A program made the translations under genes and the position numbers. DNA of 64,000 nucleotides. Source: DASUCS01 sp041166745 (GTDB taxonomy: Bacteria; Actinomycetota; Acidimicrobiia; Acidimicrobiales; JACDCH01). Below, one piece after another: positions 6,526 to 14,274 of this stretch. The stretch lies in assembly GCA_041166745.1 (NCBI GenBank), contig JBEEGH010000016.1, positions 1 to 64,000 on the forward strand, in the 5' to 3' direction. The notes below the pieces were generated by a model, which was given only the letters and a program-made list of their open reading frames with translations, searched no databases and was not told the DNA's origin. Positions within the stretch are counted from its first letter, which is position 1; every line of letters begins with the position of its first letter.

Positions 6526-6699
6526 TCAGTCGTCGACCTTGTTCACGTGCGCCTCGTGGGTCTTTATCTCTTTGCCGTGCTTCTCCAGCGCGACGGTGAG
6601 GCCATCGCCGATGAGATGCTTGTCCGTGATGGCGCCTCGCTCGCCCTTGAAGTCGCCCTCGGTAATGATGACCTTGTCGCCGACTTTGAAATGAGTCAT
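6526..6699 (-). CDS. KOW-motif protein
   Basis: 57 residues from ATG 6699. Nearly the whole protein is one KOW unit: VGDKVIITEGDFKGERGAI, with the Gly and the alternating hydrophobic/basic pattern seen in ribosomal L24, NusG and related RNA-binding proteins, followed by a second strand pair (LTVALEKHGKEIKTHE). A stand-alone KOW protein of this size could bind RNA or modulate transcription, but this is inference. The frame continues upstream to 7098, but that part is repeat N and non-coding in character. Only gene between repeats M and N. Confidence 0.75.
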   Translation of the reverse strand: MTHFKVGDKVIITEGDFKGERGAITDKHLIGDGLTVALEKHGKEIKTHEAHVNKVDD

Positions 6700-6722
6700 G
6701 CGCGGATATTGGCACGCAGGTG

Positions 6723-6765
6723 ACCGCAACGTGCCGATACATCTCGTTTTGCGAGGGCGGTTCCG
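6723..6765 (+). repeat. Array repeat N (last of the main array)
   Basis: ACCGCAACGTGCCGATAC. The right half is diverged, with CTCGTTTTGCGAG as a small 5-bp hairpin after the core. About 200 bases with no recognisable gene follow, up to the GYD-like gene at 6967. Confidence 0.6.
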
Positions 6766-6966
6766 GTAGTCACCTCGGCTGCGTCCAACTCGCTTGGATG
6801 CGCGCGCCGGCCGAACCGTTTGTGACCATGCACGGTGCGTCCGCTTGTCATGGTCTCGACAGCGGCGCGGCCAGCGATGACACTGCTGGCTGGGACGAAC
6901 GCCCGGACCCTGCCGACTCCTTGCCGATTGTGTGCGACACCCGTGACAGAGAATGAGGAGTTGGCT

Positions 6967-7281
6967 ATGAGCTATTTGAGTGCGTCCAAGTTGACCTTCT
7001 CGCCGAAGTGGCCCGACATGAGCGAGGACGAACAGACAGCCGAACAAGTGGCCGCGTACGACATCGTGAGCAAGTACGGCGGCGACATCAAAGCCCAATA
7101 CGTGCTGATGACCGACGGTTGTCTGTTCAGTGTCATCGATTATCCCGACGAGACATCAGCGTTCAAGTCCGAACTCGCGATCGGACGCCGCGGCGCGTTC
7201 GTGTTGCAGAACCAGCGAGCCTTGCCACTCGAAGACATCGTCGGTTGGCAAGACGAGGCTCGCACCGTCGCGGGCAGGTAG
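6967..7281 (+). CDS. GYD domain-like protein
   Basis: 104 residues from ATG 6967, preceded by GAGGAG at a good distance. The order helix (EQTAEQVAAYDIVSKYG), strand (IKAQYVLMTDGCLFSVIDY), helix (DETSAFKSELAIG) and strand (AFVLQNQRALPLED) resembles GYD-domain proteins, small ferredoxin-like-fold proteins of unknown role. It is probably the final cargo gene of the array, because the SARP operon begins beyond it. Confidence 0.6.
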   Translation: MSYLSASKLTFSPKWPDMSEDEQTAEQVAAYDIVSKYGGDIKAQYVLMTDGCLFSVIDYPDETSAFKSELAIGRRGAFVLQNQRALPLEDIVGWQDEARTVAGR

Positions 7282-7286
7282 CGACA

Positions 7287-7304
7287 ACCGCGCCCTCACG
7301 CGGT
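7287..7304. terminator. Weak hairpin between convergent genes
   Basis: ACCGCG and CGCGGT form a 6-bp stem with a 6-base loop, between the GYD-like gene and the SARP gene, which converge. There is no T-tract, so its terminator role is a guess. Confidence 0.3.
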
Positions 7305-7360
7305 AGGCGCTGGCCGACGACAACTTGCTGGTCCGCCTTGCCCTGTTTGAGCCAACGCTG

Positions 7361-10300
7361 TCACGCCAGGCCTTTGCCGGCGAGGGCCTGAAGGCTCGCG
7401 TGCGCTCGAGCTTGCAGCGGTACAGCGCCCTGCTCGCCGGCGATCTTGGCTGCGAGTTGGAGCGAGGCGATCCCCTCCTGCGGTGCCTGGCGAACGATGA
7501 TGACCAGCTCGCCTCGGAGCCGGTGCAGCTCGGCCGCGTAGAAGCGCTCACCAAGCTCGTCGACCTCCTGCAATGCACGTTCCACTGTGCTGAGCGCAAC
7601 GTGTGGTTGGCCCGCGGCGCGTTCCGTCTCGGCTTGGAGGGCCAGGAAGAAGTGGCCGACCATGCGGGTCCCGGTCGAGGCGAGGGCGTCGAGCGCGGCG
7701 CGGATATCAACGGCAGCTTCGATCGGCTCACCCTGCTGGCCGCGTGCCCATGCCGCAACGATGGTCGCCATCGGCGCGAACAACGCAAAGCCGTGGGCGC
7801 TGGCCAGAGCGCGTGCTGCGTCGCCGCGGATGCGAGCGCGGGTGTCGTCGCGCTGGAACGCAGCGAGCCAGGAGTCAAAGAACAACGCCAACGTGGTGGT
7901 GAATGGATGGTCGAGCTTTTCGGCGATCGAGGCGGCCTCGCCGGACAGCTCGTTCGCACGCTCGTTGCACCCTGCGAGCCACTCGGCCAACGCGAGGAAC
8001 GAGCGTGCGAACACGGCGGGATGTTGGAAGAACCGCTCGGCCAGCGCGGGATCCTCGAGCCGGTCTGCGAGCTCGAGCCCTTGCTGGAGCAGTGCCCTGC
8101 CCTCCGCCAGCCGGCCGCGGTGCACCGCGCCGCTGCCGCGAGATTGGAGTCCACCGAGGAGCGCGAGCTCGTCGTCGTTGTCATGGCCTAGGTCGAGGAG
8201 CTGCTGGCCGGTCCGATCTGCCGCGTCGAAGTCGGCGTGACCGATGTGGACCCCCCACTCGCTCCAGAGCAGTTGTGCGAGCTGCGATGCGTCTCCGAGC
8301 TGCCGCGCCAGGAGGTGCGCTCGAGCGCAGGCGCGCTCCATACCCTCGGAGGCATAGCCCTTGGTCAGGCTGAGCACACGCATCAGCCGCAGCTGCAGGT
8401 CCAGCTCCATCCGGTCACGCGTCTGGTCGTGCGCCAGCATCGCCAGCGCGGCTTGCGCCCGCTCGAGCTGGGCTTCTGCGGCTTCGTACCCGAGGCCTTG
8501 AAGCGCTGCTTCGGCGGCGCGCATCGCCCACTCGACGGCCGAGGCTGCGTCGCCTGCACGCGCCGCCTGGAAGTAGTGGTGGGCGAGGTCCGCGATGCCC
8601 TTCGTGTCGTTCGCGGCGCCGTGTCGCTCGAGTGCATGCGCGATCCGCGCGTGCAAGCGCGAGCGGCGTAGCGCGGTCACCTCTTCGTAGACCGCCTCCT
8701 GCACCAGGCCATGCGAGAAGCGGAAGCGTCCTGGCGCGGAAGGATCTTCGATGATCAGCCCACTGACGACCGCGGACTCAACGACGTCAAAGGCAAGGTC
8801 GGGCTCGAGCCCTGCGGCCTCCTCGACCAAGCCGAGGTCGAACTCGAGTCCGATGACAGCAGCCAGGGTGAGCAGCACAGCCGTCTGCTCGGGCAATCGG
8901 GCCATGCGGCGCCGAATGACATCGCGGACGCCTTCGGGGATGCGGACGGCCCGATCGGGCGGCTCAGCGAGGAGATTCTCGCTCACGAGGAGTCGCACGA
9001 CCTCTCCGACGAAGAACGGGTTCCCCTCGGTGCGTCCATGCACCGCGGCGGCGACGCCGGAACCCGCGCCGGCGCGCGTCGTGCGACGGATGAGCTCTTC
9101 GACATCTGCGAGCGCGAGACCGCTCAGCTCGAGCCGTTCGTGCACACCGGCGCGGGCGAGGTTGGCCAGCGCATCCGCGAGCGCTTCGCTCACCTCGTTC
9201 GGCCGATAGGTGCCGATGAACAGCAGCGCGGCTGAGCTGAGCCGCTCAGCAAAGAAGCCGAGCAGCTCGAGCGAGGCGGGATCGACCCAGTGCAGATCGT
9301 CGAGAACCACGACCATCGGCTGATCGCGGGCGACTTGGAGCAGGAAGCCGGTCACGGCGTCGTACAACTGGAAGCGGCTGGCGTCTCGAGTTGGCCGCTC
9401 GTCGATGTCGGACGCTCCCCCGACGATCTCCGGTATGAGCTGGTGAAGCACGCTCGCGTGCGGCGCGAGCGAGCTGCGGACGAGCCCGTCGTCGCCTTGC
9501 TCGCACACCGCGCGGAGGACTTGCACCCACGACCAGAAACCGGGCGCCAGCCCCCCCTCGTACCCGGAGCCGCGGGCAACGATCACATCGGGCCCCAGCG
9601 AGCCCACGAGCTCGTTGACGAGCCGCGTCTTGCCGATGCCAGCCTCGCCCGAGACGAGCACGAGGCGTCCCGAGCCGGTGCGCGTGCGGTCAACCGCAGC
9701 CATCAGTCGAGCGAGCTCGGATCGGCGCCCCAAGAAGACCGACTCGCTCGACACGGGCTCAGCGTCGGTGACGTCCGCGTCCCCGCCAAGGTGCGCCCGT
9801 GTCGCGGTGACGCCGGCGCCCGCGTCCAACGTCGGCGCGTGGGCGAGGATGTCCGCTTCCATCGCTCGAAGGATCTGTCCCGGCTCGACTCCGAGCTCAT
9901 CGACGAGGACGTCGCGGGCGCGCTGAAAGGCGCGCAGCGCGTCGCTCTGCCGTCCGGAGCGGTACAGCGCCAGCATCAGCTGCGCCCAGAACCGCTCTCG
10001 GAACGGATGCTCACGCACGACGACCTCGAGTTCGGGAACGACATCGACCTCTCCGCCCAGGTCGAGCGTCGCGGCGAACCGATCCTCCATGGCCGCGAGG
10101 TGCAGCTCCTCGAGGCGGACAATCTCCGAACGAGCGAAGGGTTCATAGGCGAAGTCAGCGAGGGCCGGCCCGCGCCACAGGTCGAGCGCCGATGTGAGCA
10201 GCTCGAGGCACTCGCGGGGACGGTTTTCGCCCAGCATCTGTCTCCCGCGCCGCACGAGCTCCTCGAAGCGGGCCGCGTCCACCTGCTCGGCGTCGGCCCG

Positions 10301-10594
10301 CAGCACGTACCCGGGAGGCGACGTCACGATTGTTGTTGCGGCGGCCCGGGGCAGGCGAGTGGGCTCCAGCAGCCTCCGTAGGTTCGACAGATAGGCCTGA
10401 AGCGACGCAATCGCGCGCTGCGGAGGCTCACCGTTCCAGAGCTGATCGATGAGCCGGTCGAGGGACACGACGCGGTTCCGGTTGATGAGCAGCAGTGCGA
10501 GCACTGCCCGCTGCTTGGGGCTCCCGAGGTCGACGAGCCGGCGGCCGTCGTCCACTTCGAGGGGGCCCAGGATCCCGTACCGCACGGACGCCAT
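7361..10594 (-). CDS. SARP-family transcriptional regulator with AAA ATPase and TPR domains
   Basis: 1077 residues from ATG 10594 (MASVRYGILGPLEV); the frame is open for 16 more codons but this is the standard SARP start. Residues 1-95 form the OmpR-type winged helix (GSPKQRAVLALLL, ASLQAYLSNLRRLLE), then the BTAD domain (FEELVRRGRQ onwards). An ATPase follows with Walker A GEAGIGKT near residue 320 and Walker B MVVVLDDLHW. The C-terminal half is Ala/Leu-rich helical repeat of the TPR type. Such AfsR-like regulators activate neighbouring genes; here the only cotranscribed gene is the upstream GNAT, 16 bases away, so the target is unclear. Confidence 0.9.
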   Translation of the reverse strand: MASVRYGILGPLEVDDGRRLVDLGSPKQRAVLALLLINRNRVVSLDRLIDQLWNGEPPQRAIASLQAYLSNLRRLLEPTRLPRAAATTIVTSPPGYVLRADAEQVDAARFEELVRRGRQMLGENRPRECLELLTSALDLWRGPALADFAYEPFARSEIVRLEELHLAAMEDRFAATLDLGGEVDVVPELEVVVREHPFRERFWAQLMLALYRSGRQSDALRAFQRARDVLVDELGVEPGQILRAMEADILAHAPTLDAGAGVTATRAHLGGDADVTDAEPVSSESVFLGRRSELARLMAAVDRTRTGSGRLVLVSGEAGIGKTRLVNELVGSLGPDVIVARGSGYEGGLAPGFWSWVQVLRAVCEQGDDGLVRSSLAPHASVLHQLIPEIVGGASDIDERPTRDASRFQLYDAVTGFLLQVARDQPMVVVLDDLHWVDPASLELLGFFAERLSSAALLFIGTYRPNEVSEALADALANLARAGVHERLELSGLALADVEELIRRTTRAGAGSGVAAAVHGRTEGNPFFVGEVVRLLVSENLLAEPPDRAVRIPEGVRDVIRRRMARLPEQTAVLLTLAAVIGLEFDLGLVEEAAGLEPDLAFDVVESAVVSGLIIEDPSAPGRFRFSHGLVQEAVYEEVTALRRSRLHARIAHALERHGAANDTKGIADLAHHYFQAARAGDAASAVEWAMRAAEAALQGLGYEAAEAQLERAQAALAMLAHDQTRDRMELDLQLRLMRVLSLTKGYASEGMERACARAHLLARQLGDASQLAQLLWSEWGVHIGHADFDAADRTGQQLLDLGHDNDDELALLGGLQSRGSGAVHRGRLAEGRALLQQGLELADRLEDPALAERFFQHPAVFARSFLALAEWLAGCNERANELSGEAASIAEKLDHPFTTTLALFFDSWLAAFQRDDTRARIRGDAARALASAHGFALFAPMATIVAAWARGQQGEPIEAAVDIRAALDALASTGTRMVGHFFLALQAETERAAGQPHVALSTVERALQEVDELGERFYAAELHRLRGELVIIVRQAPQEGIASLQLAAKIAGEQGAVPLQARAHASLQALAGKGLA

Positions 10595-10610
10595 TGTGTC
10601 CGACGAGTGA

Positions 10611-11102
10611 TCAGAGGGGCCGGTCGAACCAGAGCACGTCATGGCTCACGATCGCGCCCTCGAGGTCGGCCCAGCCCCGCGCCGCGATGGCAGCGTCGCG
10701 CTCGACGTGCGTGTAGCGGAAGCCCGCGCGTTGCAGCAGCGCCATGCGCTCCAAGTCAGCGTTGCTGGCGGCGGCGACCGCCCGGCTCGCGCCCGAAGCG
10801 CGAACCGCGTCGAGGACGTCGCCAACCATTCGCAACGACAGCTCTACGTCATGAGAACGAGTCGCGAACGTCCGGAGTTCAACCGTGCGCCGAGGCACGA
10901 CGGGCGTCACGACGGCCGCGCCGATCGGGCCGCGGCCAGCAGGTTCCGTCAGGTCAGTCAACACATAGAGCTCGCCGTCGTCACACCATTCACGCAGCAG
11001 CAGTGGCACGCCGCCGCGGCGGGCCAGCAGCCGCAGCGCGCCCTCGCGCTCCTCAGCGCCACGCGCCCGCCGGAAGAGAAGCGAAGTCGGCGCGCGAGGC
11101 AT
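10611..11102 (-). CDS. GNAT-fold acetyltransferase-like protein
   Basis: 163 residues from ATG 11102. The second half follows the GNAT pattern: a strand pair (ELRTFATRSHDVELSLRMV), helix (GDVLDAVRASGA), then NADLERMALLQRAGFRY, the usual region after coenzyme A binding. The N-terminal third contains GELYVLTDLTE, a plausible central strand. The R/Q-x2-G-x-G/A loop is not clear, so catalytic activity is uncertain. It lies 16 bases upstream of the SARP gene on the same strand and is presumably cotranscribed, so it may be part of its regulatory unit. Confidence 0.6.
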   Translation of the reverse strand: MPRAPTSLLFRRARGAEEREGALRLLARRGGVPLLLREWCDDGELYVLTDLTEPAGRGPIGAAVVTPVVPRRTVELRTFATRSHDVELSLRMVGDVLDAVRASGASRAVAAASNADLERMALLQRAGFRYTHVERDAAIAARGWADLEGAIVSHDVLWFDRPL

Positions 11103-11278
11103 GCCACACGATGCCGGCGGCGACTTGGCATCGACTTGGAGCGCACGGCTTGGCCTCCAAGTCGGATCTCAACAAACGCGACAAACGGCGCGCGACCACC
11201 GCCAAGAGATCGCCTAGCGGTCGGTTCGATGGTGGTCCCGACCCGCACCAGCGCTGGTCATGACCGAAAGGCACACCG

Positions 11279-12100
11279 ATGTCCACGTTCCGCAGCCCCC
11301 GTTCCATCAAGCGCCTCACGGCCCTGAGCGCGGCGTTCGCCCTCACCGCGGGAGCCCTCCTCGGCCTCGCCGAGCGAAGCGACGCCAAAACCAATCCCGC
11401 ACCGCCCGTCGTCGAGGTCACCGTCGATGCGCAAGCGATCCACGGGCCCGGCAGCCTTCCCGCGGGAGTCACCACCTTTCACACGGTGTCCACTCACCCC
11501 GGCACGGATTCGCTGGCCGTCGTACGCCTCGACGACGACGTCACCTATGACCAGATCTTCGGCTACCTCGCTGTCGGCGACCTCGGTTCGGTGTTCCAGC
11601 ACGTCGCGGGCAAGGGCGGGGTCGCGCACGGCGGCCCGCACAACGGCTCCGCGTGGACGACCGAATTGACACCCGGCAACTACCTCTTCGCCGACGACGA
11701 AGTGAACCTCGTCGCGCCGTTCGAGGTGACAGGCGATCGTCAGCCCGCCAAGAAGCCGTCCGACGACGGCAAGGTGATCTTCGAACACGGAACGTTCAAG
11801 CTCCCGAAGAAATTCGGTAGCGGCACGTGGGAGCTCGTCAACCACGACAACATCCAGCACGAGCTCGGCCTGTTGGAGATCGCCCCGGGCCACACCCAGG
11901 CCGAGGTCGAACAAGCCGTGGCCAACGGCGACGAACCGCCCTTCGTGACCGCCGTCGGCACGATCAACGCCATCGGCCCAGGCCAGTCGGCGTGGGTGAC
12001 GCTGAGCGACATCCACGGCTTCTACGTCATCGGCGACTGGCTCCCGATGTTCCAAGGAGCCGCCCCAGGACCTGTGGTGCAGTTCCACACGTTCAGCTGA
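11279..12100 (+). CDS. Secreted protein with two plastocyanin-like halves
   Basis: 273 residues from ATG 11279. A basic start and hydrophobic segment (LTALSAAFALTAGALLGLA) form a signal peptide. Two similar halves follow: roughly residues 45-135 (LPAGVTTFHTVSTHP, then TYDQIFGYLAVGD, then LTPGNYLFADD) and residues 165-272 (FGSGTWELVNHDNIQHELGL, then a helix, a GPGQSAWVTL strand and FYVIGDWLP). This spacing is that of extracellular cupredoxin-like proteins whose second strand ends in N-x-G/D-x3-HE. Copper ligands are not complete in either half, so metal binding is unproven. A 15-bp hairpin follows the stop. Confidence 0.65.
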   Translation: MSTFRSPRSIKRLTALSAAFALTAGALLGLAERSDAKTNPAPPVVEVTVDAQAIHGPGSLPAGVTTFHTVSTHPGTDSLAVVRLDDDVTYDQIFGYLAVGDLGSVFQHVAGKGGVAHGGPHNGSAWTTELTPGNYLFADDEVNLVAPFEVTGDRQPAKKPSDDGKVIFEHGTFKLPKKFGSGTWELVNHDNIQHELGLLEIAPGHTQAEVEQAVANGDEPPFVTAVGTINAIGPGQSAWVTLSDIHGFYVIGDWLPMFQGAAPGPVVQFHTFS

Positions 12101-12107
12101 GCCACGA

Positions 12108-12142
12108 GACGAAGGGGCCGTCACGAGGACGGCCCCTTCGTC
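12108..12142 (+). terminator. Perfect 15-bp hairpin after the secreted protein gene
   Basis: GACGAAGGGGCCGTC (12108-12122), loop ACGAG, then GACGGCCCCTTCGTC (12128-12142). It begins 8 bases after the stop. There is no T-run, as is common for terminators in very high-GC genomes. Confidence 0.7.
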
Positions 12143-12164
12143 GCGCTCCGAGCCCGGTGCTCGT

Positions 12165-12236
12165 GTTTCGCGTGCACCAATGGTCGTGATCTGACTCGTC
12201 GACGCCCGATTTCACAGCCACTACTGCACGCGAAAC
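12165..12236. repeat. 12-bp perfect inverted repeat, arms 48 bases apart
   Basis: GTTTCGCGTGCA (12165-12176) and TGCACGCGAAAC (12225-12236). It sits in the intergenic region just left of the isolated array repeat O. The arm length and spacing could mark an insertion boundary or a long hairpin; its function is unknown. Confidence 0.5.
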
Positions 12237-12270
12237 CAGCCCCTCATCCGCGATCTGCGGTTTCTGGTCG

Positions 12271-12295
12271 GGCACGCGACGTGCCGTTATGTGCG
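12271..12295 (+). repeat. Array repeat O, isolated copy
   Basis: GCGACGTGCCGTTATGTGCG, matching repeats I, J and L. The TTA (12287-12289) is the stop codon of the minus-strand gene to its right, the same geometry as repeat C. Confidence 0.6.
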
Positions 12296-12556
12296 AAGCA
12301 GACCGACGACGTAGACAACTAGACCGATCGCGAGCGGGGCAAGCATTGACAGGGCAACGATGAGCGCGATCGCCCGTTTCCAACCAGTCGCACGGGACGC
12401 TCCTCGCGAGAACGCGCCAAGGCGCTCGATGTAGCCCTCAAAGGTCCACTGATTGTGTTCGTAGGCAGGAATCTCTAGACCGCGACTGATGTCGGCACGT
12501 TGGCCACCGTCGTCTGAGCGAGTACGGCGGCCGCGTTTGCGTCCTTGAGACCCCAC
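12287..12556 (-). CDS. Hypothetical single-span membrane protein
   Basis: 89 residues if started at GTG 12556; the longer frame (to 12775) overlaps the DinB gene and is Arg/Ser-rich, so it is not used. A basic N-terminus and a soluble middle (AYEHNQWTFEGYIERLG) precede one C-terminal membrane helix (IALIVALSMLAPLAIGLVVY). No family recognised. Its stop codon lies in repeat O, so it resembles the cargo genes of the main array 5 kb away. Confidence 0.5.
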   Translation of the reverse strand: MGSQGRKRGRRTRSDDGGQRADISRGLEIPAYEHNQWTFEGYIERLGAFSRGASRATGWKRAIALIVALSMLAPLAIGLVVYVVGLLRT

Positions 12557-12666
12557 GTTGCCGAGGGTACGGCGGTCGCGGTGCACTCGGCGACATGACA
12601 ACCGAAAGGCATCGGTCCAGTAGGTACGCGCTATGCCCGCGAGCGTCCGCCTGAAAGTCTGGTGCC

Positions 12667-13248
12667 GTGATCGACGAACACGCGAAGACGCATCTTCACG
12701 ACCACCTGCGCTGGGTGCGGGAGGCGCTCGTGTGGAAGCTCGACGGGTTGTCGGAGTACCAGATCCGTCGTCCATTGACCCCGACCGGCACCAACCTGCT
12801 CGGCTTGATCAAGCACAACGCGATTTCGGACGCTCGCTACTTCGGCGACGTGTTCGATCGACCGTTCCCCGAGCTGCTGCCGCGATGGGACGACTGGGAA
12901 GCCTGGGGCACTGACCACTGGGCCACAGAACACGAAACGCGCGCCGAGGTTCTCGACTTCTATCGGCGCGTCAGTAGCCATGCGGACGCGACGATCGAAG
13001 CCCTTGATCTGACGGCCCGCGGCTATGTGCCGTGGTGGAACGAAGAGGTCCCGTTGTTCAACGTCATGGTCCATCGCCTGTCCGATTCCACTCGGCACGC
13101 GGGACATGCCGACATCCTGCGCGAAGGGCTCGATGGTGCCGTCGGAGTCGACGCCGTCACCCTGCCGCTGCACGGACGTGACAGCTCATTCTGGGAGAGT
13201 CGACGCGCGGAGATCGAGCGCGTTGCCTCCGCCGCGGATCCGAGCTGA
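12667..13248 (+). CDS. DinB family protein (DUF664-type)
   Basis: 193 residues from GTG 12667. A four-helix-bundle DinB-like protein: opening helix (HDHLRWVREALVWKLDGL) with the usual L-x-P-T-G-T-N-L-L-G-L-IKH segment, whose His is the first metal ligand, and a late H-x3-H-like pair in STRHAGHADILRE. Such proteins are putative metal-dependent thiol transferases or hydrolases linked to mycothiol or bacillithiol; the substrate here is unknown. It is a stand-alone gene facing the tRNA. Confidence 0.85.
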   Translation: MIDEHAKTHLHDHLRWVREALVWKLDGLSEYQIRRPLTPTGTNLLGLIKHNAISDARYFGDVFDRPFPELLPRWDDWEAWGTDHWATEHETRAEVLDFYRRVSSHADATIEALDLTARGYVPWWNEEVPLFNVMVHRLSDSTRHAGHADILREGLDGAVGVDAVTLPLHGRDSSFWESRRAEIERVASAADPS

Positions 13249-13275
13249 GAACCTCGCCGACGCAAGAAGCCGTCG

Positions 13276-13350
13276 TGCCCCCGGTGGGATTCGAACCCAC
13301 ACTGTGCGGCTTTTAAGGCCGCTTCCTCTGGCCAATTGGGATACGGGGGC
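13276..13350 (-). tRNA. tRNA with anticodon UAA (Leu codon UUA), class I shape
   Basis: A 75-nt cloverleaf without encoded CCA: acceptor GCCCCCG/CGGGGGC, D arm TCC/GGA with GG in the loop, anticodon stem GCGGC/GCCGC with loop CTTAAAA, variable region ACAGT, T arm GTGGG-TTCGAAT-CCCAC, discriminator A. The anticodon is UAA, which reads the leucine codon UUA, but leucine tRNAs have a long variable arm and this one has five bases. It is a real tRNA-like fold; its amino acid identity is uncertain. Confidence 0.8.
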
Positions 13351-13360
13351 CGCCCCAAAG

Positions 13361-13681
13361 CTAGGCGGCGGCGGTCTCGTCGCCGCCGACCGCGAGCCAC
13401 AGCTTCGCCCGCACGCGATCTGCGGCTGCGCCGGAAAGTCCGTTGGCCACGAGCACGCCCTCGACCATGTCGGCCATGACCGCGGCCCACGGGCGGCCGC
13501 GGACGACGACCGCCACCGTGGCGCCTCCGTCGGAGCGGCGGCGCAAGGAGCGATCGACGCCGTTGAGTCGAGGCGGGCTGCGGAACCCCGGCATGCGCAA
13601 TCCGTTGCGGCGGGCTTCCAGGCCGAGCGCTCGCACGGCTTCGGCAAAGCGGACGACCGGCGACTCCATCGACGACATCAT
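13361..13681 (-). CDS. Conserved-looking hypothetical protein
   Basis: 106 residues from ATG 13681; ATG 13678 and 13669 are also possible, and the longer upstream frame overlaps the divergent gene. Helix (VVRFAEAVRALGLEARR), a basic linker (FRSPPRLNGVDRSLRRR), strand (GATVAVVVRGRPWAAV), helix (MADMVEGVLVANG) and a final helix. No family recognised. It lies 10 bases upstream of the tRNA gene on the same strand, so the two may be cotranscribed. Confidence 0.6.
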   Translation of the reverse strand: MMSSMESPVVRFAEAVRALGLEARRNGLRMPGFRSPPRLNGVDRSLRRRSDGGATVAVVVRGRPWAAVMADMVEGVLVANGLSGAAADRVRAKLWLAVGGDETAAA

Positions 13682-13709
13682 CCCTATGGGGTGTGACAGT
13701 GTCCCGCCC

Positions 13710-14156
13710 GTGACCAACGCCGTCGAAACCGTGCAGGGGTTCTGGGGCGCGCTGTACGCCCGCGACTGGGACGGCATCAAGTCGTTCTTCACCGACGACT
13801 CGGTGTACTACGACGTCCCCACGGGCGGGTTGTCCGCCGCCCGCGGCGGCGATCGGATCGAGGCTCGCCTGCGCCTCGGGATCGAGCCGCTGTCGGACTA
13901 TCGCCACCACCTGCGCAACATGGCCGCCGACGGCGATGTCGTGTTCACCGAGCATCAGGAGGACTGGTACTTCCACACGGGCGAGGTGGTGAAGCTGCCG
14001 TTCGTGTCGGTGCAACATGTCGAGGACGGCCGCATCACGCTGTGGAAGGACTACTGGGACTACAGCACGCTGATGAACGGCGCGCCGGCCTGGTGGCACG
14101 AGCGTCTCGCGACCGCCGACCTCTGGTGGGTCAGCGAAGTCCCACCCCTCACGTAA
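13710..14156 (+). CDS. Nuclear transport factor 2 / SnoaL-like protein, limonene-epoxide-hydrolase type
   Basis: 148 residues from GTG 13710; ATG 13686 is an alternative that would overlap the divergent promoter. The cone-shaped NTF2-like fold is suggested by VQGFWGALYARDWDGIKSFF, then DDSVYYDVP, HHLRNMAADGDVVFTEHQ and the paired strands of VVKLPFVSVQHVEDGRITLW with KDYWD. The last motif and the preceding Asp/His set are seen in limonene-1,2-epoxide hydrolase relatives. Substrate unknown. Confidence 0.75.
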   Translation: MTNAVETVQGFWGALYARDWDGIKSFFTDDSVYYDVPTGGLSAARGGDRIEARLRLGIEPLSDYRHHLRNMAADGDVVFTEHQEDWYFHTGEVVKLPFVSVQHVEDGRITLWKDYWDYSTLMNGAPAWWHERLATADLWWVSEVPPLT

Positions 14157-14274
14157 CGGCGCGGACCTCGCGCTTTCAGGAGCAAAAGTGGCGCATGACG
14201 CCGCATTTCCTCCTCTAAGGAGTAATCGCGACGGGGTCCACGGTGGTGTCACACCCCTTGCGTACCGTTGGGCT

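Noticed and set aside
6720..6956. Short ORF after repeat N
   Set aside because: Begins inside the repeat, has no ribosome site or recognisable composition; the region to 6966 holds nothing else I could support.
1..7300. Classical integron attC sites or an integron integrase
   Set aside because: The GTTRRRY/RYYYAAC boxes were not found in the repeats and no tyrosine recombinase is encoded in the window. Only an analogy is claimed.
1..7300. CRISPR array
   Set aside because: Repeat spacing is several hundred bases with genes in between, and the repeats are diverged; no cas genes.
7325..10381. Long plus-strand ORFs across the SARP gene
   Set aside because: They lie opposite a gene with clear domains and have Arg/Ser/Pro-rich composition typical of antisense frames in high-GC DNA. 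The same applies over eno, mfd, coxL and ftsX.
12108..12142. The 15-bp hairpin as part of the repeat family
   Set aside because: It has no GTGCCG core and fits a terminator of the gene before it.
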